From contig JAISRZ010000085.1 of NCBI GenBank assembly GCA_031273455.1, forward strand, positions 62,001 through 126,000: a stretch of 64,000 nucleotides of DNA, given 5' to 3'. Position numbers and translations under genes: made by a program. This DNA comes from Deltaproteobacteria bacterium (lineage in GTDB: Bacteria > Desulfobacterota > Desulfarculia > Adiutricales > Adiutricaceae). Shown one piece after another: positions 32,273-40,839 of the stretch. The notes below the pieces were generated by a model, which worked only from the letters and a program-made list of their open reading frames with translations, did no database searches and was not told where the DNA came from. The number at the start of each line of letters is the position of its first letter. Within the stretch, counting starts at the first letter, position 1.

Positions 32273-33122
32273 GGTTTTTCCCCGTAGTGGCTCTAGTTTG
32301 GTAAAGGTCAAGAAGGTAAAGAATAAGACCAAAAGCGAAGATCAAAATACCCACTAAATATATGGTGGCCGCGGGATCCTTCCGGATGGTCAGTTGGACC
32401 GTCCGGTAACTACCCATGCCCCCGCCAGCGTTTTTAGGGTAAAAGTCCGCTAGGTAAAAGTTATACCCAGCGTAATGGGCCGGTTTATTGTAAGCCACTT
32501 TGGCCCTGGTCTCGGTTCCGTTTTGATCTTTAAAAACCAAGACAAAACCCGGATCCAAAAACCAAGTGTCAAAAAACTCCAGCCTGGTCCCGTTATAGAC
32601 AATGGGGTCTTCAATCGTCACCGACATGGTCCCCAATTTTTGGGGTAGCTTTAAGGCCGGCCCCCCCGGGACCAAGGCCCGGCCCGGGAGCGCCTGGGCC
32701 AAGGTGTAGCTCCCTAAGTACCCTAGGACCATGACCAAGACCGCGTAATGGGTGATATGCGGCCCCAGTTTTAAAAACCAGCCCTTTTTCCGGGAAGATG
32801 GGTTTAATAAAGCCCAGACTCGAGTGGTTGAGCAAACGAAGGTATTGGTCCCCAAGAGAATTAGCCCGACCATAAGCCCATAAAACCAGGCGGTGTGCGG
32901 TAAGTTCCCCGGGCCGTAGGTTTTCAGCCAAGTTAAGAGCCCAGCCTCGCCTAAGGGGATAAAAGCGAAGAGCTTATTTTTCAGTAAGGGGTAAGCCAAA
33001 GCCGTGTCCACCGCCAGAAAAAGTAAGATTAGAACCGCTAAATCCGTCCGTCCGGCGGTTAGCCAAAGACGCTTAATTAGCTTATAAAACCCATTTTCGT
33101 TAAGATTGTTTTTATTGGCCAT
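32259..33122 (-). CDS. ResB-like cytochrome c biogenesis family protein
   Basis: 287 residues, shorter than typical ResB (400 or more). Three N-terminal membrane helices, a periplasmic beta domain of about 120 residues (IEDPIVYNGTRLEFFDTWF, then YAGYNFYLADFYPK), and one C-terminal helix. The layout matches compact ResB proteins. In system II, ResB and CcsA export haem and attach it to cytochrome c. Here it forms a pair with the CcsA-like gene within the B12-controlled operon, which is an unusual setting. Confidence 0.75.
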   Translation of the reverse strand: MANKNNLNENGFYKLIKRLWLTAGRTDLAVLILLFLAVDTALAYPLLKNKLFAFIPLGEAGLLTWLKTYGPGNLPHTAWFYGLMVGLILLGTNTFVCSTTRVWALLNPSSRKKGWFLKLGPHITHYAVLVMVLGYLGSYTLAQALPGRALVPGGPALKLPQKLGTMSVTIEDPIVYNGTRLEFFDTWFLDPGFVLVFKDQNGTETRAKVAYNKPAHYAGYNFYLADFYPKNAGGGMGSYRTVQLTIRKDPAATIYLVGILIFAFGLILYLLDLYQTRATTGKNREKP

Positions 33123-33125
33123 GGC

Positions 33126-33872
33126 TCACCATAAAGCCGGCGGAAAGCGGGCGGGCCCTAAGTCCGGGGTCACGCTCACGAGGTAAATCCAGAAGATCCC
33201 TAAGATCGTTAACCCCCGCCGGGCTTTCGGCCAGCGACCGATTAAAAACAAGTGCAATATCGCTGAGTAAAAGAACCAGGTGGCCATAAAGCAAACAATG
33301 ACCGCCTCATCCCAAACCACTGGTAGGCCCCAACCTAGGTAAGACCAAACCTCCCCAGTTAGCATGGACAAAGTCCAAAAGACAAAGCCAATGGCTAACC
33401 ACAAGCGGATCTGGGCTTCCTCGCGCTTTTGGCCAAGGGTCACTATGGCCCAGATCCCGGCCATGAGAAAGGCCGCTTTACCCAAGAAGTTAAAAACCAA
33501 ATGGGCTTGGGAAAAAATGGAGGCCGTTTTTAAAAAGGGGAGGTAAAAATCTTTAGGAAAGATAATGGATAATAGGGCGGTGATTAAGGCTAAAAGGAAG
33601 GTTAAGCTCAATCCTTTGACCTTAGCGGGATCGTCCTCTGGTCGAAAGGAGATTAAACCAAAGAGGGCTAAAAATGGCGGAACCGCCACCGACCCCAGGT
33701 ACATGGGGGTCATGGGCCAGGACCGGTGATAACGCCCCAAGATATAGGCCAAACCTAAGGCCACCCCGATTAGGGCCACTATCTTGGAAACTTTCCGGGC
33801 GAAGGGCCAGAAGGTCAAAAGGAAGGCCAGCCCATAGCTAGCGCCTTGGGCGGTCTGGAGGATTTTATCCAT
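33126..33872 (-). CDS. CcsA/ResC-like haem-handling membrane protein
   Basis: 248 residues from the ATG at 33872; a TTG at 33896 would lie at the tail of the riboswitch terminator and is less likely. About eight hydrophobic segments. A W-rich periplasmic loop (VWSYLGWGLPVVWDEAV) corresponds to the WWD haem-binding domain but departs from the usual WDPKE form. First gene of the leftward operon. The role in B12-limited cells is open: cytochrome c assembly, or handling another tetrapyrrole. Confidence 0.75.
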   Translation of the reverse strand: MDKILQTAQGASYGLAFLLTFWPFARKVSKIVALIGVALGLAYILGRYHRSWPMTPMYLGSVAVPPFLALFGLISFRPEDDPAKVKGLSLTFLLALITALLSIIFPKDFYLPFLKTASIFSQAHLVFNFLGKAAFLMAGIWAIVTLGQKREEAQIRLWLAIGFVFWTLSMLTGEVWSYLGWGLPVVWDEAVIVCFMATWFFYSAILHLFLIGRWPKARRGLTILGIFWIYLVSVTPDLGPARFPPALW

Positions 33873-33894
33873 AGGGAGACAAACTCTCGGGCGC

Positions 33895-33921
33895 AAAAAA
33901 ACCCGGATTAAAAAATCCGGG
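33895..33921 (-). terminator. Riboswitch-controlled intrinsic terminator, leftward operon
   Basis: On the minus strand: CCCGGATT, TTTT loop, AATCCGGG (complement 33902-33921), then seven U residues ending at 33895, just before the CcsA-like gene. Expression platform of the adjacent cobalamin riboswitch. Confidence 0.8.
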
Positions 33922-34004
33922 ATGACCCAGTGTTTATCCCGCGATACGGTTGGCTAAGGAGCGAGCCCCAAGACAAGTCCCTTGCCCGGGGGGCCTTTGG
34001 CCGA

Positions 34005-34180
34005 ATGGAACGTAGGCAGGTCTTCTGGCTCTCGAATCACCCCTCAGAAACTAGCCTTCCCAGTTACCCAGTGGCTTTAAACGCTTTTTAGCGCGTTTCT
34101 TTAGTCCTCGATTACAGCGGTGGGTCCGCCCCCGATTCCCACGGGGTTCCCTGTTAGGCCTTAAAATAAGGCGCCCACAT
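34005..34180 (-). promoter_or_regulatory. Cobalamin riboswitch, leftward
   Basis: Minus-strand RNA with the diagnostic elements in order: GGGAACCCCGUGGGAAUC, the GGACCCACCGCUGU segment, GCCACUG, GGGAAGGC and the B12 box GCCAGAAGACCUGCC (complement 34016-34030). Binding of adenosyl- or other cobalamin should favour the terminator at 33895-33921 and shut off the operon. Edges are approximate. Confidence 0.9.
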
Positions 34181-34191
34181 TCAAAGAAGAC

Positions 34192-34220
34192 AATATAGCT
34201 AAGAACCTGGCGGGTGACAA
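34192..34220 (-). promoter_or_regulatory. Promoter of the leftward cobalamin operon
   Basis: TTGTCA (complement 34215-34220), 17-bp spacer, TATATT (complement 34192-34197), directly upstream of the riboswitch. Confidence 0.75.
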
Positions 34221-34642
34221 GAGTTTTTCGGAAAAAATGAGGTTTTCCCCTAAAAAAAACTGATCGCGTGGGTATTATTTATTTAATTATTTGATGGATT
34301 GTCATTAGATATAAGACGCTAAAATAGAATTTATTATGAACTTGGGATCTCGCTCCAGTTAAATTGGAGTAAATTTTGCGGTTTTTAGGGAGATATCTGG
34401 CCTCAGATGATGGGGCAGTATGGTTATGGGAAAATCCGAGGGGATTCATAATCCATTCTTGACAAGAGATCACCCAACTGTCATTATCGCTTTTAATCAT
34501 TGTATTTATAGCTTGGCGAGCGATAAACAGACGATTTTTATAGCTCTCTTGATCATAGATTGTTATGCTATTTAATGATATAAGTAAACTCTACTTTTAA
34601 ACTATATTTTTCATATTTTTAAATAAGTTGTGAAATTTAGAG

Positions 34643-35013
34643 GTGATTTTTTATATGGATTACGCTGAACAATTAATGAGAAGCTCAGCTCATTTTCTTA
34701 TAGTTAACACGTTTGATCCTGAAGAGCAAATTTATGATTTAAACATAGATTTTTTACTGCGATCAATTATGCGTTACTCCATGATTAGTGTCCCGGGCGG
34801 TTCGCGTCGTTTTGGTTGGACATTTTACTCCCAAGAAGTTTTCTCGGTAACTATACCCCAGAGCGATTCTATGGATTTTAAATAGGCTTTAAAATTGATT
34901 GGCGTAATGAAATATATTTCATAATAGGCGTTTTTTTAGGATCGTATCAATTAGATGATGAGGAAAGTCGCGATTTTTCGCGTAACATGTTCGCCGCTAT
35001 ACGCGATCAATAG
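34643..35013 (+). pseudogene. Probable frameshifted small gene between the two B12 operons
   Basis: A first reading frame (34643-34885) encodes 80 residues ending SMDFK. A second frame continues directly with KIDWRNEIYFIIGVFLGSY and runs to a TAG at 35011-35013. A local TTTAAA duplication at 34876-34894 is the likely site of the shift. Joined, they would give one protein of about 120 residues of unknown function. Either a broken gene or programmed frameshift; A+T-rich, unlike its neighbours, so possibly acquired. Confidence 0.45.
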
Positions 35014-35020
35014 GGCTAAC

Positions 35021-35131
35021 GTGAAACGATTACGAGGTTCCTCAGCGCCTCCCCCGCCTCCAGCGCCTATCTCATCTGGCTGTGGTTGTTGCGTTATATT
35101 TATCGCCCTAATTTTCATTTTATTGATTTAA
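35021..35131 (+). CDS. Possible 36-aa Pro/Cys membrane microprotein
   Basis: GTG at 35021: a basic start, five consecutive Pro near residue 11, SSGCGCC at 18-24, then a hydrophobic helix to the end (VIFIALIFILLI). Ribosome binding is weak (AGGGC). It follows the broken gene by 7 bp. The charge, Pro and Cys pattern looks non-random, but it is too short to be sure it is translated. Confidence 0.3.
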   Translation: MKRLRGSSAPPPPPAPISSGCGCCVIFIALIFILLI

Positions 35132-35302
35132 CGTGGTTTTAATAGAATAATAGGCAATATATTTAATTAATGTCTTTACGTTTTATTTTAAATCAGAAAT
35201 TTTCATTAATTTAGTTAAATTTAAATCTTCATAAGGCTTTAAATTATGGGGCCAGCTTCTGGGCGCCCCAATGAAGCGAAAAATATCTGTCGCGGATATT
35301 TC

Positions 35303-35330
35303 TTGTCAGTTAATAAGGGTTTGTTGTACT
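35303..35330 (+). promoter_or_regulatory. Probable promoter of the rightward cobalamin operon
   Basis: TTGTCA (35303-35308), the same -35 box as the leftward promoter, a 16-bp spacer and a weak TGTACT at 35325-35330. Confidence 0.45.
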
Positions 35331-35349
35331 CTAACCCCAACTAAAATCG

Positions 35350-35500
35350 GCGTCGATTGATCGACTTAATAGGGAACCGCGTGAAAGTCGCGGGCGGACC
35401 CACCGCTGTGATTGGGGACCTTAGGCCCATTATTCCACTGGCTTTTAGCTGGGAAGGAGGGTCAATGGGACGATCCAGAGCCAGAAGACCTGCCGTTTTA
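35350..35500 (+). promoter_or_regulatory. Cobalamin riboswitch, rightward
   Basis: Contains GGGAACCGCGUGAAAGUCGC (about 35372-35391), the GCGGACCCACCGCUGUGA segment, CCACUGG, GGGAAGGAGG and the B12 box GCCAGAAGACCUGCC at 35480-35494. Controls the cobN operon through the downstream hairpins. Edges approximate. Confidence 0.9.
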
Positions 35501-35529
35501 TGAGGCGACGCTTAGATCTTAAGCCGCCT

Positions 35530-35641
35530 CCCCCAAGCCTAAGCTTAACTTGGTATGTTAGGCTTTAACTGTCGCTTGGGGGGTCCAGGTGATGAAAAAT
35601 GGGACATCCCGGATCGCTTACGCGTTTTTCCGGGTTTTTTT
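35530..35641 (+). terminator. Riboswitch expression platform with intrinsic terminator
   Basis: A hairpin CCCCCAAGC (35530-35538) with GCTTGGGGG (35574-35582) is followed by the terminator: CCCGGA (35608-35613) with TCCGGG (35629-35634) and seven T. Its stem sequence CCCGGA resembles that of the leftward terminator. ATG of cobN is 34 bp further on. Confidence 0.7.
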
Positions 35642-35674
35642 AGGCCTCAAGCTTAGGCCCGGTCAGGAGTCGCC

Positions 35675-38600
35675 ATGTCCCACTTTAAAGTCACCTACTT
35701 TAGCTTCGGCGGTTACGATATTCCGGCTTTGTCGGCGGCGGTCAATAGTTTAACCAAGGCTGGCCATTCGCTGGAGGTTAAGGCCAGAACCCAGTCCCAG
35801 TTGTTTGACGAGGCCCAAAAAAACGCTTTCGTTAAAGACGCCTTAAGCTCCCAATTGGTCATCTTAAGCCTCCATGGCGGAAAAGACAGTTTTCCGGCCT
35901 TTTCGGCCTTAAAAAAAGGCTTAGAGTCTTTAGGCCCAGACGATCCCAAGCCCATTCTCCACGGCCAACCGGCCAGCGGGGACGCCGAGTCCTTAGCCGC
36001 CATTATGGAGCTGGAGCCCAATCCCGGGCCCCTTTGGGAAGAGGGTCGGCGTTACCTTAGTTACGGCGGTCGGGAGAATCTCAAGAACTTTTTAGCCTTA
36101 GCCCACGATCGTTTAGAACCTAACGAGCCCGCTTGGGGGTTTGAGCCGCCCCTGAAACCGCCCTTTGACGGGATTTATCACCCTGATTTACCGGGGGTCC
36201 CGGATCTAGACGCTTACCTAGAAAAGAAAGTCGATCCCAATAAAGTGACCGTGGGGCTGTGGTTTTATCACACCTACTGGGTCAACGATAACTTGGAGTT
36301 TGTGGACGCGGCCATTCGGGCTATAGAAGACGCCGGGGCCAATGTCCTACCGCTTTTCCACTCGCGCTATCGGGACGTGGAGCTGGGTAACCCCGGCTCG
36401 GGCTTTGTGGTGGATAAGTTCTTCCTAGACGAAAACGGTAATTCCCGTATTGACGTCTTACTCGATTTAATGGGCATGTCCATGTGTCTAATGGACGAGA
36501 CCTATAAACCCATCCTCCCCAAGCTGGACGTTCCGGTCATCCAAGGGATTTGCGCCTACTCCCCCCGGGCCGCTTGGGCCGAGAGCTTTCAAGGGCTTTC
36601 CACCATGGAGGTGACCCACTCGGCGGCCATGCCCGAGTTTGACGGCAAGCTCATCACCGTGCCCATCGCCTTTCGGGAGGAAAATAAGATCGATCCCTTG
36701 ACCCATGGGTTAGTTAGCTCCTTAGTCCCGGACCTCGAAAGGGTGGCTAAACTAGCTAAACTGACCATTAACTGGGGCCAGCTAAGAAAGATCCCCCCGT
36801 CTAAGCGCAAAATCGCCATTATTTTCCACCACTATCCCCCGCGAAACGATCGCATTGGCTGCGCCTCGGGCTTAGATAGCTTCCAATCGGTTTGTCATAT
36901 CTTAAGTGACCTTAAAGACGAAGGGTACCAGGTGGACGATGTCTTCCCGGAAAAGGACTCCTTAGCCCATTACCTTATCTCCCGGCTAACCTCGGACCGC
37001 CGTTGGCTTTCCCCGGAAAAGATGGAGTCTATCGCCGAGGCCAAAGCTGGCCCGGAGCTCTATATCCCCTGGCGCCAGGAGATCCCCGAAACTAACCGGT
37101 CTAAGCAGCGCGAGGTCTGGGGCGATCACCCGGGCGATCTTTTTGTCCATGAGGGCCGGATGTTTTTCGCGGGCTTTAAAAATGGGAACGTCTTTGTCAC
37201 CATCCAACCCACCCGAGGGGCCTTTGAGGCCGCGGAAAAACGTTACCACGACATTAGCCTCCCCCCGCCGCACCAGTACCCCGCCCATTACCGTTGGCTA
37301 AGGGACGAGTGGGGGGCTATGGCCGTTATCCACGTGGGCAAACACGGAAGTTTGGAATGGACCCCGGGCAAAGCTTTAGGATTATCCCAAGAGTGCTGGC
37401 CGGATCTATCCATCATGGAACTCCCCAACATCTACCCGTACATCATTAACGACCCCGGGGAAGGGACCCAAGCCAAAAGGCGCTCTTACGCTTGTATCGT
37501 CGATCACCTAACCCCAGCGGCCACCAACGCGGATCTGTACGATGATTTGGCCCGGATTGAGCTGACTGTCTCCGAATATAACCAAGCTAAAGTCGGGGAC
37601 CCGGCTAAAATCCCAGTTCTAAGAAAAGCCATCTGGGAAGCCACGGTCGAGGCCAACCTCCAGCAAGACTTGGGCCTAACCGATGAGCCGGACCCGGACG
37701 ATTTTCCCGCCTTTTTAGCCCGCTTACACGGGTATCTAAGGGAACTAAGCGACACCATGATCGCCGATGGGCTCCACGTTTTAGGCCAAGCCCCGGAGGG
37801 CGACCGACTTAGCGAATTCGTGGTCCAGCTAACTAGGCTCAAAAACGGGTCTATTCCCTCGCTCCGCGAGTCTTTGGCCGCGAGCCTAGGTTATGACTAC
37901 GATAGTCTTCTAATTAACCGAGGGCGGCCTTTAGCGGCCTTTAACAATCTAACCGGCGGGGAAATTATCGGGAAGATCCATGAAACGGCCTTAAACTTAG
38001 TCAAAGCCTTAGCCGCCACGGGCTATGACCCCACCAAAGTCCCGGAGATAGTCTTAGCCGAATTCGGTAAACCGGTTCCTCTGGTTGAGGAGGTCCTGGC
38101 CTGGATCGCCCATGAGCTGGTCCCTAACATCCGCCTTTGCCGCGAGGAAATTGGGGCGGTTAAAGAGTCTTTAGCCGGTCGTTACGTTAAACCAGGCCCC
38201 TCCGGGGCCCCCAGCCGGGGCCAAGCCGACATCCTCCCCACGGGTCGCAACTTTTACTCGGTGGACCCGCGGAAAGTCCCCTCCAAAGCGGCCTACAAAA
38301 TTGGCTCGGCCTTAGGCGAGGCTTTAATCGAGCGGACCCTAAAAGAAACCGGCCATTACCCGGAAAACGTTGGCATCATTGTCTACGGGACCTCGACCAT
38401 GCGGACCCAAGGCGACGACGTGGCGGAGATCTTGTTTTTAATGGGCTTAAAACCCATTTGGCGGCCCGATGGGGTGGTCGAGGGCTTAGAAGTCATCCCC
38501 TTAAGCGACCTTAAGCGGCCCCGTATTGACGTCACCCCCCGGATCAGCGGCTTTTTTCGGGATTCCTTTCCTAACCTCGTTGAGCGCTTAGACGAGGCCG

Positions 38601-39484
38601 TCCGGATGGTGGCTTTGTTAAGGGAACCAGTGGCCTCCAACTTTATCCGGCGGCACGTGGAAGCCGATATGGCGGAGTACCGGAACGAGGGCTTAACCGA
38701 GGAAGAGGCTTTTCGCGAGGCCACTTTTCGGGTCTTTGGCTGCCCCCCTGGCTCCTACGGGGCGGGGGTGGAAGAGCTAATAGAGACTAAAACCTGGGAG
38801 ACCCAAAACGACCTAGCGGAAATCTACATCCGCTACTCGGCCCACGCTTACGGGGCTGGCGGCTACGGTTTAACGCGGCCCAATAACTACCGCCGGAACC
38901 TTAAGCGCATGGACGTCACCGTGAAAAACGACGACTCCCGGGAATTCGACATGCTTTCTTGCACTGATTATTACAACTACTACGGTGGCCTCATCGCCGC
39001 GGCCAAATCGGTCCGGGGCTCCTATCCTTTGTCCATCGTGGGGGACAGTTCCGATCCCCAAAGGGTGAAAACCCGCTCCACCCAAGAGGAGGCCAAACGC
39101 GTCCTAAGGGCCAGGCTAATCAACCCCAAGTGGTTAAATGGCTTAAAGCGGCACGGCTACAAAGGGGCCGGGGATATCTCCCACATGATGGACGTCATCT
39201 TGGGCTGGGACGCCACCGCCGAGGTCATTGACGACTGGATGTACGAAAAAGCGGCTAAGGCTTGGGTTTTTGATCCAGACATGGCCAAATGGATGAGCGA
39301 AGTCAACCCCTACGCCCGCCAAAATATCTTGGATAAGCTCTTAGAGGCCATTAAACGGGGCATGTGGCGGACCACCGAGGACACCGAGGAGCGTTTACGG
39401 GAAGCCTACTTGGACTTGGAGGGCCAGCTGGAGGAGTTAAACGATGAAACCGATAGGCGGCCCTTACGGTCCAAGGTTGGCTGA
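35675..39484 (+). CDS. cobN: CobN-type chelatase large subunit
   Basis: 1269 residues. Large tetrapyrrole-binding subunit of the CobN/ChlH/BchH family. Central signature HVGKHGSLEWTPGKALGL near 550-567, followed by NIYPYIINDPGEGTQAKRR, is typical. Further family segments near the C-terminus include DMLSCTDYYNYYGG and the late ARLINPKWLNGLKRHGYKGA. With the I and D subunits of the opposite operon it should insert cobalt into a corrin precursor. No photosynthesis genes are present, and the cobalamin riboswitch supports cobalt over magnesium. Start ATG follows AGGAG by six bases. Some CobN relatives act on other tetrapyrroles, so the exact substrate is not certain. Confidence 0.9.
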   Translation: MSHFKVTYFSFGGYDIPALSAAVNSLTKAGHSLEVKARTQSQLFDEAQKNAFVKDALSSQLVILSLHGGKDSFPAFSALKKGLESLGPDDPKPILHGQPASGDAESLAAIMELEPNPGPLWEEGRRYLSYGGRENLKNFLALAHDRLEPNEPAWGFEPPLKPPFDGIYHPDLPGVPDLDAYLEKKVDPNKVTVGLWFYHTYWVNDNLEFVDAAIRAIEDAGANVLPLFHSRYRDVELGNPGSGFVVDKFFLDENGNSRIDVLLDLMGMSMCLMDETYKPILPKLDVPVIQGICAYSPRAAWAESFQGLSTMEVTHSAAMPEFDGKLITVPIAFREENKIDPLTHGLVSSLVPDLERVAKLAKLTINWGQLRKIPPSKRKIAIIFHHYPPRNDRIGCASGLDSFQSVCHILSDLKDEGYQVDDVFPEKDSLAHYLISRLTSDRRWLSPEKMESIAEAKAGPELYIPWRQEIPETNRSKQREVWGDHPGDLFVHEGRMFFAGFKNGNVFVTIQPTRGAFEAAEKRYHDISLPPPHQYPAHYRWLRDEWGAMAVIHVGKHGSLEWTPGKALGLSQECWPDLSIMELPNIYPYIINDPGEGTQAKRRSYACIVDHLTPAATNADLYDDLARIELTVSEYNQAKVGDPAKIPVLRKAIWEATVEANLQQDLGLTDEPDPDDFPAFLARLHGYLRELSDTMIADGLHVLGQAPEGDRLSEFVVQLTRLKNGSIPSLRESLAASLGYDYDSLLINRGRPLAAFNNLTGGEIIGKIHETALNLVKALAATGYDPTKVPEIVLAEFGKPVPLVEEVLAWIAHELVPNIRLCREEIGAVKESLAGRYVKPGPSGAPSRGQADILPTGRNFYSVDPRKVPSKAAYKIGSALGEALIERTLKETGHYPENVGIIVYGTSTMRTQGDDVAEILFLMGLKPIWRPDGVVEGLEVIPLSDLKRPRIDVTPRISGFFRDSFPNLVERLDEAVRMVALLREPVASNFIRRHVEADMAEYRNEGLTEEEAFREATFRVFGCPPGSYGAGVEELIETKTWETQNDLAEIYIRYSAHAYGAGGYGLTRPNNYRRNLKRMDVTVKNDDSREFDMLSCTDYYNYYGGLIAAAKSVRGSYPLSIVGDSSDPQRVKTRSTQEEAKRVLRARLINPKWLNGLKRHGYKGAGDISHMMDVILGWDATAEVIDDWMYEKAAKAWVFDPDMAKWMSEVNPYARQNILDKLLEAIKRGMWRTTEDTEERLREAYLDLEGQLEELNDETDRRPLRSKVG

Positions 39485-39553
39485 TTCGCTTAACCTATCT
39501 AGCTTTACGCTCTTTTAGGCGATTAAGGAGAACGGTTTTTAGCCGAATACATT

Positions 39554-40783
39554 ATGCTTTTAGCCACCCCCTATCCGGGTCTAGAAATCCATCGCGAGGA
39601 CAAACTGGTCTACGGGCGGTTTTTAACTCCCCACGCGGTCCTTTCCACTTCCCGCAGCCAAGGCGGTTATCGCGAGGATCTAAAGTGTCTTTGCAACCAT
39701 CAAAGCTGCGAAGCCGCTGGCTCCCATGACCGAGGGTCCTTAGCCATAACCGACCCCGACGCTTACCAAGCCCAGGTTCTAAAGGCCCACTCCTTACCCC
39801 CGGCCAATAGCGCTTTACTGGGGACCGCGGCCAATATGCGCCTACTAACCATCAAGGTCGAATCCTTCGCGGAATTGACCGTGGCCGCCGCGGTCACCGG
39901 TGGCGTGGAAACGAACGCGGCCCGGGCCGGGGACCCGGCCATGGGCCACGAGGGCCCCAATGGCTATGAGTCCCTGTATCCCCCCAAGATCAACCCTGGC
40001 CCGACCCCTAACCCTAACCCTAACCCTAACCCTAACCCTAACCCGAACCCCAACCACGGAACCATCAACATCTTAGTTTTCGTCAGCCGCCCTTTAACCC
40101 CAGGGGCTTTAGTTAGAGGGATTTCCTTAATAACCGAGGCCAAAACGTGCGCCCTAATGGAACTGGGGGTCAACTCACGCTACTCAGCCAAACTAGCCTC
40201 GGGCACCGGGACCGACCAGGTCGGTTTAGCCGCGGCCTTAATTCCCGGGGTTAAACCCCTAGCCGGTGGCGGCCATCACTTAAAAATCGGCGAACTTATG
40301 GGTCGCGTCACCCACGACGCGGTCCGGGAGGTCTTAATCCGCCAGAACGGCATGACCCCGGATCGCCAATGCTCAGTTAAGATCCATCTGGAAAGGTTCC
40401 ATAAAACCCCGGAAGGCCGCCACCGCTTAAGCTCCAAAGAGCTGGTGGATCGGATCGCCCGCTTTTTAGCCCCAACGGAGGTCGAGCTATTGGGCCACAA
40501 TTACCTGGCTTTTTTTCATGACCCCTGGGTGGTGGCGGCCACCGCCGCTTTAACCCACTTAAAAGACAAGTTCTCTTGGGGTATTTTGCCCATCCTTATC
40601 TGGCCCGAAGTCATGGGGGCCTTCGCTGGGCAACTGGCGGCCGCCGTTAGCGGGCGGGTGGATTTAGCCGCTAGTTACGCCCAAGCCTTAACCACGGTCC
40701 CTAAGGACGCGGAAAGCGACGCGGCCTTTTTAGATCTGGCGGCCCAGGCTCTAGCCTTAGGCCTTAAGGATAAGTGGGCCTAA
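39554..40783 (+). CDS. cbiZ: Adenosylcobinamide amidohydrolase CbiZ, extended
   Basis: 409 residues. The CbiZ core is clear: VTGGVETNAARAGDP near 114-128, GTINILVFVS at 169-178, EAKTCALMELGVNSRYS, and ASGTGTDQVGLAA near 215. The enzyme cuts the aminopropanol side chain from cobinamides to give cobyric acid for salvage. Two oddities: residues 150-167 are a (Pro-Asn)n insert coded by a hexamer tract, and about 150 residues follow the core (from GELMGRVTHDAV onwards; the last 100 are not part of the usual enzyme). Second gene of the cobN operon, 69 bp after cobN. No strong ribosome binding site is seen. Confidence 0.85.
   Translation: MLLATPYPGLEIHREDKLVYGRFLTPHAVLSTSRSQGGYREDLKCLCNHQSCEAAGSHDRGSLAITDPDAYQAQVLKAHSLPPANSALLGTAANMRLLTIKVESFAELTVAAAVTGGVETNAARAGDPAMGHEGPNGYESLYPPKINPGPTPNPNPNPNPNPNPNPNHGTINILVFVSRPLTPGALVRGISLITEAKTCALMELGVNSRYSAKLASGTGTDQVGLAAALIPGVKPLAGGGHHLKIGELMGRVTHDAVREVLIRQNGMTPDRQCSVKIHLERFHKTPEGRHRLSSKELVDRIARFLAPTEVELLGHNYLAFFHDPWVVAATAALTHLKDKFSWGILPILIWPEVMGAFAGQLAAAVSGRVDLAASYAQALTTVPKDAESDAAFLDLAAQALALGLKDKWA
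40006..40053 (+). repeat. Hexamer tandem repeat (CCCTAA)n within cbiZ
   Basis: Six perfect CCCTAA copies at 40006-40041 plus two variants (CCCGAA, CCCCAA). In-frame, coding Pro-Asn repeats. The complementary strand reads TTAGGG. Copy-number change would keep the frame. Confidence 0.95.
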
Positions 40784-40839
40784 AAGCCTTACTTGTGACC
40801 AATGGGGTCGTTTAGTCCCCAACTTTTAGGCCTTAGACT

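Noticed and set aside
34279-34500. A 73-codon minus-strand frame left of the frameshifted gene
   Set aside because: No ribosome binding site, no recognisable motif and A+T-rich composition; not enough support to call a gene.
35675-39484. Reading the large chelatase subunit as magnesium chelatase BchH for chlorophyll
   Set aside because: No chlorophyll genes are nearby and both operons are under cobalamin riboswitches with a corrinoid importer and CbiZ.
40006-40053. Telomeric TTAGGG-type repeat as a sign of eukaryotic contamination or a chimeric join
   Set aside because: The tract is short, in frame, and flanked on both sides by a continuous CbiZ coding sequence.
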